In this document: piece after piece, positions 40,422 to 46,864 of the stretch
Layout of the letters: each line of letters starts with the position of its first letter
Position numbering within the stretch: position 1 is the stretch's first letter
Source: Flavobacterium sp. A45
GTDB taxonomy: Bacteria; Bacteroidota; Bacteroidia; Flavobacteriales; Flavobacteriaceae
Direction: 5' to 3'
DNA: 64,000 nucleotides
Assembly (NCBI RefSeq): GCF_002001005.1
Contig: NZ_MUNX01000151.1
Span: 31,247-95,246, forward strand
Translations under genes and position numbers: made by a program
Notes under the pieces: generated by a model
What the model saw: the letters and a program-made list of their open reading frames with translations, nothing else
What the model was told of the DNA's origin: nothing
The model's database searches: none

Positions 40422-42233
40422 ATGCGTTTACTAACTACATATTTTCTCTTTCTTCTGATAGTGTTATTGTTTCCTTTTGGAGCAATGGCTCAGGATTCTT
40501 TGTCCAAAAGTAAATCGGCACCTTCTAAAATGAAAATGGTGACCAAAGATTTGAAAAAGTCTTTGGAGGTAAATGATGAAGCCCAAATTGCTCAAAATTA
40601 TGAGCGATTGGCGAATGAGTTTCAAAATAAAGGAGATTACGCCAAAGCCGAAGAGTACTTTAAAAAAGCAATCACGAGTTATACCAAATTAAAGTTGGTT
40701 GATGACAAAACCCGCGTAACGAGAAGCCTTGCCAAAGTTCAGGAATCTCAGAAAGATTATGATTCGGCGATTAAGAATTATGAAGGCGCAAAAGCTATGG
40801 CAGAAGATAAAAGCTTTGAAAAAATTAACTCGAATGATGCCAATCGTTTGCGTTATGTGGCGAATCCAGTTGCTCAAGAAAGCTATGTCAATTCGAATAT
40901 AGAATTGCTCAAAAAGGAAAAGAAAGAAGAAGAAGTTTCCGCAGCGTATGTACAAAAAGCTGAAAATTCCTTGAAGCAAAAAAACAAAGAGGTCGCTATA
41001 GAAAGTTATCAACAGGCACTCGCTTACGCAAAAGGAAAGCCGGCGACTACCATCAAAATTAATAATGAAATTGCCAAGGTGTATGCTTCAGATAATCAGT
41101 TTGACAAAGCGATTGGTATTAATGAAAAACTTTTGGCAGAAGCCAAAACAAAGCAGGATTTTACAACTCAAATAAAGCAATTGCAATCATTATCGGTTCT
41201 TTATTTTCAAAAAGAAGAACCGAGTAAAGCCATCACAGCTTTGAAAGAAGCTTTTGATTTGGCTCTTCAAAAAGGAAATTCGGCCGAAGCCAAAAAGAGT
41301 TTGATTTCTTTGACTAAATATTATAATGGGAAAGGAAATAACAAGGAAAGTTTGGCTTTGTACGATCAATTTCTACAAAATTTCGATCAATTGGTTCAGT
41401 CTGATACGACTTTGATTGATGCAAAAACCTTCCAAGTCAGCGAGGATAAAATTCGTCAATTGGAAAAAGAAAAATCATTGAAAGATGAATTAATTACGAA
41501 GACAAGCACTTTCAATTACTTTCTTTTGGGTTCGATAGGGTTGCTTTTATTGTTGTTTTTGTGGATTGTAAAAACGCTTTTTTCCATTAAAACCAAAAAT
41601 AAAGAAATAGCGTTACAATCGTTGCGCCGTGAAATGAATCCGCATTTTATTTTCAACAGTCTCAACAGCGTCAATCAGTTTATTGCCGAGAACAAGGAAT
41701 TGGAAGCCAATAAATACCTAACTTCTTACTCTAACTTGATGCGAAATACGATGGAGAATTCCAACAAGGATTTCATTACATTGGATAACGAATTGGAGCA
41801 ATTGAAAAAGTATTTGGAATTGGAACATCTTCGTTTTCAGGATAAGTTTGATTTTAAGATTAATGTTGACCCAGAATTGGATGCCGAAAGAACGATGGTC
41901 CCCAATATGATTATTCAGCCTCATTTAGAGAATGCTATTTGGCACGGATTACGATATTTGGATGACAAAGGATTATTGCAGTTGCAAGTTCAGCTAATGA
42001 ACGGAAAAGTAACGATTCGTATCGATGATAACGGCATTGGTTTGACCAAAAGCCAAGAGCTGAAAACGAGCAATCAAAAAGCGCATGAATCAAGAGGAAT
42101 GAGCAATACCAAAGAGCGCATTAGTTTACTGAATGAGTTGTACAAAAAGAATATTAGTTTCCAGATTTCAGAGAAAGCTTTGCCGGAAACGGGAACTGTA
42201 GTCGAAATTGTTTTTCCATTAATTGATAAATAG
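40422..42233 (+). CDS. LytS-type sensor histidine kinase with TPR sensor region
   Basis: The 603-residue protein has a Sec signal or first membrane segment (residues 5-23), a TPR-repeat region (about 45-330; units such as AKAEEYFKKAITSYTKL, YDSAIKNYEGAKAMA, KAITALKEAFDLAL), and a transmembrane helix (about 367-388). The C-terminal HisKA_7TM/His_kinase domain follows, with the phospho-acceptor in REMNPHFIFNSLNSVNQ (His about 408) and ATPase boxes LENAIWHGL (N box) and IRIDDNGIGL (G1). The fold is the PF06580 type that pairs with LytTR regulators. It overlaps or abuts the next gene, a LytTR response regulator, so the pair forms one two-component system. The stimulus is unknown. Confidence 0.92.
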   Translation: MRLLTTYFLFLLIVLLFPFGAMAQDSLSKSKSAPSKMKMVTKDLKKSLEVNDEAQIAQNYERLANEFQNKGDYAKAEEYFKKAITSYTKLKLVDDKTRVTRSLAKVQESQKDYDSAIKNYEGAKAMAEDKSFEKINSNDANRLRYVANPVAQESYVNSNIELLKKEKKEEEVSAAYVQKAENSLKQKNKEVAIESYQQALAYAKGKPATTIKINNEIAKVYASDNQFDKAIGINEKLLAEAKTKQDFTTQIKQLQSLSVLYFQKEEPSKAITALKEAFDLALQKGNSAEAKKSLISLTKYYNGKGNNKESLALYDQFLQNFDQLVQSDTTLIDAKTFQVSEDKIRQLEKEKSLKDELITKTSTFNYFLLGSIGLLLLLFLWIVKTLFSIKTKNKEIALQSLRREMNPHFIFNSLNSVNQFIAENKELEANKYLTSYSNLMRNTMENSNKDFITLDNELEQLKKYLELEHLRFQDKFDFKINVDPELDAERTMVPNMIIQPHLENAIWHGLRYLDDKGLLQLQVQLMNGKVTIRIDDNGIGLTKSQELKTSNQKAHESRGMSNTKERISLLNELYKKNISFQISEKALPETGTVVEIVFPLIDK

Positions 42234-42234
42234 A

Positions 42235-42981
42235 ATGAATTTTCAAAAGATAAAAAGCGTAATTGTCGAAGATGAATTAGCGGCTCGTGAAGTACTCAAG
42301 AATTATTTGAGTAAATATTGTCCACAAGTGGAGGTCATTGGCGAAGCCCAAAACATAAAAGAAGCGGTCCCTTTGTTGCACGAATTACAGCCGCAGTTGG
42401 TTTTTTTGGATGTTGAAATGCCTTTTGGGAATGCTTTCGATGTTCTTAAAGCCTGCAAAGATTTGCATTTTGAGACAATTTTCGTAACCGCTTTTTCGGA
42501 ATATTCTTTGAAAGCTTTGAATCAAAGTGCTGCTTATTATTTGCTAAAACCTATTAGCATTGAAGAATTAATTGTGGCGGTAAACAAAGTGCATCATCAA
42601 ATTCTGAATCACGAAATATTCAATCGAAACAAGATTATCGTTGAAAATTTTCAGGAACCCAAACCCGAAAAGCAACAGGTAATTTTACCAACTTTGGAAG
42701 GTTTTGAAGTGGTTAAAATGGAAGAAATCGTTCGTCTTCGCGGTAACGGAAATTTTACTGATTTGTATCTCCATAATGGAAGCAAGAAAATGGTCTGTCG
42801 TTTTTTGAAGCATTTCTCCGAAATTCTGCCTTTGCCTTTTATCAGGGTTCACAAATCGCATATTATCAACCTGAATTGCGTAAAATCGTACAACAAAGGC
42901 GGTATTATTACCTTAAACGATAATACAGAAATTGAAGTCTCTACAACTTATAAGGAGGATTTCTTGAAGAATTTTAAGTAG
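42235..42981 (+). CDS. LytTR-family response regulator
   Basis: The 248-residue protein has a receiver domain (about 8-125) with acid pocket VEDE (11-14), phospho-acceptor Asp59 in QLVFLDVEMP, Thr/Ser in VTAFSEYS and Lys in YLLKPIS. A LytTR DNA-binding domain follows (about 150-248: IVRLRGNGNFTDLYL, FIRVHKSHIINLNCV). The start at 42235 is chosen because an ATG at 42223 would overlap the kinase stop codon; both are possible, the latter adding four residues. It works with the adjacent sensor kinase. The targets are unknown, though LytTR regulators commonly act on envelope genes. Confidence 0.93.
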   Translation: MNFQKIKSVIVEDELAAREVLKNYLSKYCPQVEVIGEAQNIKEAVPLLHELQPQLVFLDVEMPFGNAFDVLKACKDLHFETIFVTAFSEYSLKALNQSAAYYLLKPISIEELIVAVNKVHHQILNHEIFNRNKIIVENFQEPKPEKQQVILPTLEGFEVVKMEEIVRLRGNGNFTDLYLHNGSKKMVCRFLKHFSEILPLPFIRVHKSHIINLNCVKSYNKGGIITLNDNTEIEVSTTYKEDFLKNFK

Positions 42982-42990
42982 CACTTCGGC

Positions 42991-43054
42991 TTAACCGCAA
43001 AGGGCACAAAGAAAAAACGCAAAGTTCGCTAAGCTTTGCGTTCTTAGCGGTTAA
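42991..43054. repeat. hairpin of dispersed CGCAAAG type after the response regulator gene
   Basis: TTAACCGC (42991-42998) pairs with GCGGTTAA (43047-43054), and inside it AACGCAAAG (43016-43024) pairs with CTTTGCGTT (43034-43042). It could act as a terminator, though no strong T run follows directly. Confidence 0.65.
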
Positions 43055-43065
43055 AAGACTTGTAG

Positions 43066-43156
43066 TTTAAAAATCAAACTCTTCTATTACTTTCAAAGAA
43101 TCAATAACAGTTGTGTCTTTTACTTTGATGTTCAATAACGAATGAGCACGGCCTGT
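43066..43156 (-). pseudogene. detached second copy of the 3' end of the transglycosylase gene
   Basis: The 91 bases are identical to 46833-46923, the last 29 codons plus stop of the transglycosylase gene at 46834-48795, except for three bases. All three changes are silent: ACA/ACT (Thr), ATT/ATC (Ile) and GCG/GCT (Ala). The similarity stops abruptly at 43157. This is the left border of an inserted islet. It cannot make a protein by itself. Confidence 0.9.
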
Positions 43157-43279
43157 TTTTGCAAAAACTCATTGATATATAATTTCTTAACGGAAATCAA
43201 TCCGATAGTTTGTTTATGAAAAAACGGAAGGAAGAATAATAAAGTAATAGTCAATTTTTTGTTAATGAGTTGCTTAATA

Positions 43280-43879
43280 CTAGTCAAAAGATTTTGAAAA
43301 TGAATTTTTTAATACCCAATTTTGATTGATTTTTTCTAATAAAACCGCTTTCCCATCTCCGCCATCCGTTTTTCTGAAATAGCCAATTTCACTATAAAAA
43401 AGAAGAGCAAATTTTCCATTCAAGCTTATGATTGGTTTAGAAAAGATATAAGCAATAGTTCCTGTTGGAAAATCATCTGATTTCATTTTAACTTTTAAGT
43501 CATTATATTTTATGATAGGTATTTGGAGTTTTTTAAAATTATTTTTTTTCCAATAATATGAGATTGTATCTTTTGTGTAATTTTTTTTTAAAGCATTAAT
43601 TTCTATAGAGTCAATTGGCCACCCAATGATCGTATTTCTTGAACAATCTATTTTTCTTCTTATACCGTCAGGTTTTGTTCTTTCTAGATAAGCAATTTCA
43701 TAATATTCTAATGCTTTAATTCTTGATCCTGATTCACTGATTAAATAAGTAGGATTTTCATAATTGCTTTTTAGTAAGCTACTTCGTATGGCAAAATCTT
43801 GAATTATTTTTTCTTCAGTTTTAATAGATGAACAGGAAGCTAAAAAAAATGAGCAGATGATAAATATGTTTTTTTTCAT
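43280..43879 (-). CDS. lipoprotein of unknown function inside the islet
   Basis: The 199-residue lipoprotein starts MKKNIFIICSFFLASCSS with the lipobox LASC (Cys16). The alternative ATG at 43924 is rejected since it would bury the signal peptide. The mature protein is Lys/Asn/Ile-rich with strands such as NPTYLISESGSRIKALEYYE and NGKFALLFYSEIGYFR and ends with a GGDGKAVLLEKINQNWVL block seen in Flavobacterium lipoproteins of unknown role. It directly follows an 80-base decayed frame on the same strand (43890-43985). The position after such remains is compatible with an orphan immunity or surface gene, which is inference only. Confidence 0.72.
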   Translation of the reverse strand: MKKNIFIICSFFLASCSSIKTEEKIIQDFAIRSSLLKSNYENPTYLISESGSRIKALEYYEIAYLERTKPDGIRRKIDCSRNTIIGWPIDSIEINALKKNYTKDTISYYWKKNNFKKLQIPIIKYNDLKVKMKSDDFPTGTIAYIFSKPIISLNGKFALLFYSEIGYFRKTDGGDGKAVLLEKINQNWVLKNSFSKSFD

Positions 43880-43889
43880 AATACAAGAA

Positions 43890-43985
43890 TTATTTACATG
43901 ATTTTCCTTTAGGGACGTATCCACCTTTTGGTTTGTTTCTTTCTTTCTTCAGTAGCTCTTACTGTCTTTTCATCATCTTATATCA
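43890..43985 (-). pseudogene. short decayed reading frame with a frameshift
   Basis: Two frames on the minus strand would join if four bases were lost from a GAAA repeat: DDEKTVRATEERKK in one frame, then NKPKGGYVPKGKSCK and a stop in another. The repeat (three GAAA-like units) is a typical slippage site. It looks like the C-terminal end of a lost gene, but the source is not known. Confidence 0.3.
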
Positions 43986-44006
43986 TTAGGTTTAGGCACG
44001 GAAGCT

Positions 44007-44032
44007 AAAAAAGCCTCTAATTAAAGAGACTT
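44007..44032 (-). terminator. terminator after the first DUF6705-like gene
   Basis: AAGCCTCT (44011-44018) pairs with AGAGACTT (44025-44032) with one G-U pair. Read on the minus strand it is followed by a run of T. Confidence 0.6.
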
Positions 44033-44070
44033 ATTTTAGTTCTAAGGCAAAAATGATTGGTGTTTGTATT

Positions 44071-44622
44071 TTACTGCTTAATTAATCTATAAATCGTATT
44101 CTGTTTGAAATGCTCATTTATTTGAGTAGGACATTCAGTTAAATCAACAAATTCTGAATTTTCATGAAAAAGGACATCCATATTGTTACCATCAACATAA
44201 AGAAGGATTTGGCCGCTTTGTGCGCAATTCCCTCCTTTTGCAACATAACTTAAGTAATATCCATTATTATGATAATAACGCCCTGACATTATATAAGGAC
44301 TGGAATCAGGAAAGTAGGAGGTGTTATCTATGACATTATCATTTAAATCAGTTATGATATAACGCACTAATAATTCGTCAAATTTCATAACTTTAAAGGA
44401 ACCAGTGTGTTTTACAATCCTAAATTCATACTTTTTATTTCCATAAATACCCTTCCAAGTCCCCACGTACTTCTCTAGAATATTATTGACATCCTTAAAA
44501 TAAATCTCTTCATCTCTATTGATAATTTTATAACCATATTTGTTTTCCAATGGAATAATTTTTTGTGCATTCATTGTCAATCCAAATACCAACAGCATAC
44601 TTAAGTATATTAATTTTTTCAT
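44071..44622 (-). CDS. DUF6705-like exported protein, copy A
   Basis: The 183-residue protein has a Sec signal peptide (cut at NAQ, about residue 20). The mature part contains YFKDVNNILEKYVGTWKG (the WKG core of DUF6705-like proteins, which are found in Flavobacteria), LLVRYIITDLNDNV, and a highly conserved C-terminal half with GGNCAQSGQILLYVDG and LTECPTQINE. Two Cys residues there could bind each other. It is 83% identical by eye to the tandem copy at 44733. Divergence is concentrated in the middle, a pattern often seen in partner-specific proteins, though that reading is inference. The functional role is unknown. Confidence 0.78.
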   Translation of the reverse strand: MKKLIYLSMLLVFGLTMNAQKIIPLENKYGYKIINRDEEIYFKDVNNILEKYVGTWKGIYGNKKYEFRIVKHTGSFKVMKFDELLVRYIITDLNDNVIDNTSYFPDSSPYIMSGRYYHNNGYYLSYVAKGGNCAQSGQILLYVDGNNMDVLFHENSEFVDLTECPTQINEHFKQNTIYRLIKQ

Positions 44623-44666
44623 TTTAGTTTAATATTAAAATGGTCACGACTCTTTAGGCAGGAAGC

Positions 44667-44694
44667 TAAAAAAAGCCTCTAATTAAAGAGACTT
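44667..44694 (-). terminator. terminator after the second DUF6705-like gene
   Basis: AAGCCTCT (44673-44680) pairs with AGAGACTT (44687-44694) with a T run on the minus strand. It is the duplicated version of the hairpin at 44007-44032. Confidence 0.6.
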
Positions 44695-44732
44695 ATTTTA
44701 GTTCTAAGGCAAAAATGATTGGTGTTTGTCTT

Positions 44733-45284
44733 TTACTGCTTAATTAATCTATAAATTATATTCTGTTGGAAATATTCATTTATTTGAGTAGGACATTCAG
44801 TTAAATCAACAAATTCTGAATCTTCATGAAAAAGTACATCCATATTGTTGCCATCAACATAAAGAAGGATTTGGCCACTCTGTGCACAATTACCCCCTTT
44901 TGCAACATAAACTAAATAATACCCATTTTCATGATAGTCATGACCCTTGATTACATAAGGACTGGAATCAGGAAAATAAGTGGTGTTTTCTATGACATTA
45001 TCGTTTAAATCTGTTATGATATAGCGAACTAACAATCTATCATATTTCATTGTTTCAAAAGTCCTTGTAGTTTTCAACAACCTAAATTCATATTTTTTAT
45101 TTCCATAGGTGCCTTTCCAAGTACCCACAAATTTCCCCAAAATATTATTGACATCCTTAAAATAAATCTCTTCATTTCTATTGATAATTTTATAACCATA
45201 TTTGTTTTCTAAGGGCACTATTTTCTGCGCATTCATTGTTAATCCAAGTACCATTAGAGTGCTTAAGTATAATAATTTTTTCAT
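44733..45284 (-). CDS. DUF6705-like exported protein, copy B
   Basis: The 183-residue protein starts MKKLLYLSTLMVLGLTMNAQ, chosen over an ATG at 45311 that would add nine residues in front of the signal peptide. It shares its whole domain with copy A at 44071, including FKDVNNILGKFVGTWKGTYG and the C-terminal GGNCAQSGQILLYVDG block. It follows the JAMM-like lipoprotein gene by 20 bases on the same strand and is likely co-transcribed with it, while copy A is separated by a terminator. Role unknown. Confidence 0.78.
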   Translation of the reverse strand: MKKLLYLSTLMVLGLTMNAQKIVPLENKYGYKIINRNEEIYFKDVNNILGKFVGTWKGTYGNKKYEFRLLKTTRTFETMKYDRLLVRYIITDLNDNVIENTTYFPDSSPYVIKGHDYHENGYYLVYVAKGGNCAQSGQILLYVDGNNMDVLFHEDSEFVDLTECPTQINEYFQQNIIYRLIKQ

Positions 45285-45304
45285 CTTTTTATTTTTTAGT
45301 GTTA

Positions 45305-46651
45305 TTAACAAGGATTTGTTGCCAGTACGTTTGGACTTGATAATGTTTTTCTGTCTGTACTTCCATCATCATTCATTTTAAACAGCGTGATTCCATCAAT
45401 ACCAATGTAATCTTTTATAAACATAAGTAATCCTGTTTCTAAATCATTACTATACAAATTCATTTTTTCTTTGTATGTCTCTTTCAATGATTCATAATCA
45501 AAATTTTTAACATTATTTACATTCCCTTCAAAACGCAATTGATACCTGCCTGAACTACTTACCATTTCAATAAACACCTTGTCTAAGGGCGTTTGATGTT
45601 TATTTGCATTAATTAACAATGAGCTAAATTTGTTGACATCCGCAGGAGAAAACATGTGAATAGGCTTTACTTCTTCATCTCGAAGAATTCCATTATTCAC
45701 CTGATGAGTGAATTCGTCTTCATGTACGTGTATAATTCCATAAGTGTCTGCATGTATTTTTCCACTCAATTGAAGATTTCCCACAGGAGTCCCAGCTTCA
45801 TATCCATTAGATTCACTAATGTAGTAACCAGTTTCATACTGCAATTTAAAATTTTCCTTTAAGGCAGCCACTGCATTCTTGTAATTTGGGTCTTCTTTGA
45901 GTGTCTTAATTTTATCACAGGGGTTCTTTACTGAATAATCAATTATGGGAGGATTAGTGCCAGTACCAGAAGTACCTCCACCTCCATATCCACCGGCTCC
46001 TCTTACAGGTCCGCCTCCAGTTAGTCCTCCAGCTTCACAATAGAGTCTGGTTATTATATCTATGGAGCCATCTTCATAAATCCAAACCAAATAAGTGCAG
46101 TTCTCTTCTGCCATTGCATCTTCTTTAGCAGTAATATTGGGTTTTGGAATTTTTCCGTTTTTAAATTTTTGAGACCCAACTATTTGTTTTACAGGGTCAA
46201 AAATAGTTACAAAGCCATTAAAATCATCTTTGATACTGTAATAATTAAAGTTTTTATCCAGATTGTCAAAATTGCTGTCGCTTGTAAAAATCTGAAGATC
46301 ATAGTATTTATAGGTTTTGTTTTCGCCTTTAATAAATAGTAATCTATGGTGGTCTGTTAGTTTTTTAGCGCTAGTATTAGTAGTAGTTACAAAGTCTAAT
46401 AAGGTTATTGGGACTTCAATAATCTGGCCTTTTTCGCCATTTGTAATTATTGCTTTATCCCATTGAATGTCTTTGGTATATTCAATAATTTTGAGTTTAG
46501 TAGTGTTTAAATCACTCTCAAACCATTTTTTTACTTTTTCTACATCTTGATTTGTAGATGATTCCGTTATATTCTCTTCGGTACTACAAGAAAATAGTAA
46601 GAGAGTTATCAAGAATCCGAGAATTATCTTAGAGATACTTTTTTTTGCCAT
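45305..46651 (-). CDS. lipoprotein with degenerate JAMM/JAB-like site
   Basis: The 448-residue protein has a lipobox (LLLFSC, Cys22), an N-terminal domain (about 35-205) of unknown type, a Gly-rich linker (208-233: GGLTGGGPVRGAGGYGGGG), and a C-terminal domain (about 245-448). That domain contains GIIHVHEDEF (HxH, His308 and His310) and MFSPADVNKFSSLL (Ser335 and Asp338), the HxH...SxxD order of JAMM-type metal sites. The spacing of 24 residues between them is longer than the usual ten, so it may not be active. Similar HxH...FSPxD domains occur in many uncharacterised Bacteroidetes proteins. It is the promoter-proximal gene of the islet operon. Confidence 0.68.
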   Translation of the reverse strand: MAKKSISKIILGFLITLLLFSCSTEENITESSTNQDVEKVKKWFESDLNTTKLKIIEYTKDIQWDKAIITNGEKGQIIEVPITLLDFVTTTNTSAKKLTDHHRLLFIKGENKTYKYYDLQIFTSDSNFDNLDKNFNYYSIKDDFNGFVTIFDPVKQIVGSQKFKNGKIPKPNITAKEDAMAEENCTYLVWIYEDGSIDIITRLYCEAGGLTGGGPVRGAGGYGGGGTSGTGTNPPIIDYSVKNPCDKIKTLKEDPNYKNAVAALKENFKLQYETGYYISESNGYEAGTPVGNLQLSGKIHADTYGIIHVHEDEFTHQVNNGILRDEEVKPIHMFSPADVNKFSSLLINANKHQTPLDKVFIEMVSSSGRYQLRFEGNVNNVKNFDYESLKETYKEKMNLYSNDLETGLLMFIKDYIGIDGITLFKMNDDGSTDRKTLSSPNVLATNPC

Positions 46652-46806
46652 TTGGTTTTATGTTGTTTTTAGAAATTGACATTGCGAATGTATTGTTAAT
46701 TCCTTACGTAAGAAATACCCACTTTTAGTGATATTTCTTAGTTAATCAAAAACTATTATATGGCTTGTATTGTATTTTATTTTTAGAATGCTGCAAAATG
46801 GATGTA

Positions 46807-46864
46807 TTTGAAAGTAATAGAAGAGTTTAATTTTTAAAAATCAAACTCTTCTATTACTTTCAAA
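46807..46864. repeat. near-perfect 58-bp palindrome at the transglycosylase gene 3' end
   Basis: The left arm (46807-46835) is the complement of the right arm (46836-46864) at 28 of 29 positions. The right arm is the last nine codons, plus stop, of the transglycosylase gene. Thus the left arm is an inverted copy of the gene tail, reading LKVIEEFNF and a stop on the plus strand. Confidence 0.9.

Larger units (their letters stand above)
43991..45284. repeat. tandem duplication with a period of about 662 bp
   Basis: The block starting TTTAGGCA at 43991 recurs at 44653. It includes the terminator, the downstream spacer and a whole DUF6705-like gene. The two genes are about 83% identical in protein by my own alignment by eye, with differences clustered at residues about 66-80 and 108-120. 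Confidence 0.85.

Noticed and set aside
43880..43924. Longer start for the islet lipoprotein
   Set aside because: It would place 15 polar residues before a perfect lipoprotein signal peptide.
43157..46806. Insertion sequence or prophage
   Set aside because: No transposase, integrase, terminal inverted repeats or phage genes are seen; only the duplicated gene tail marks the borders.
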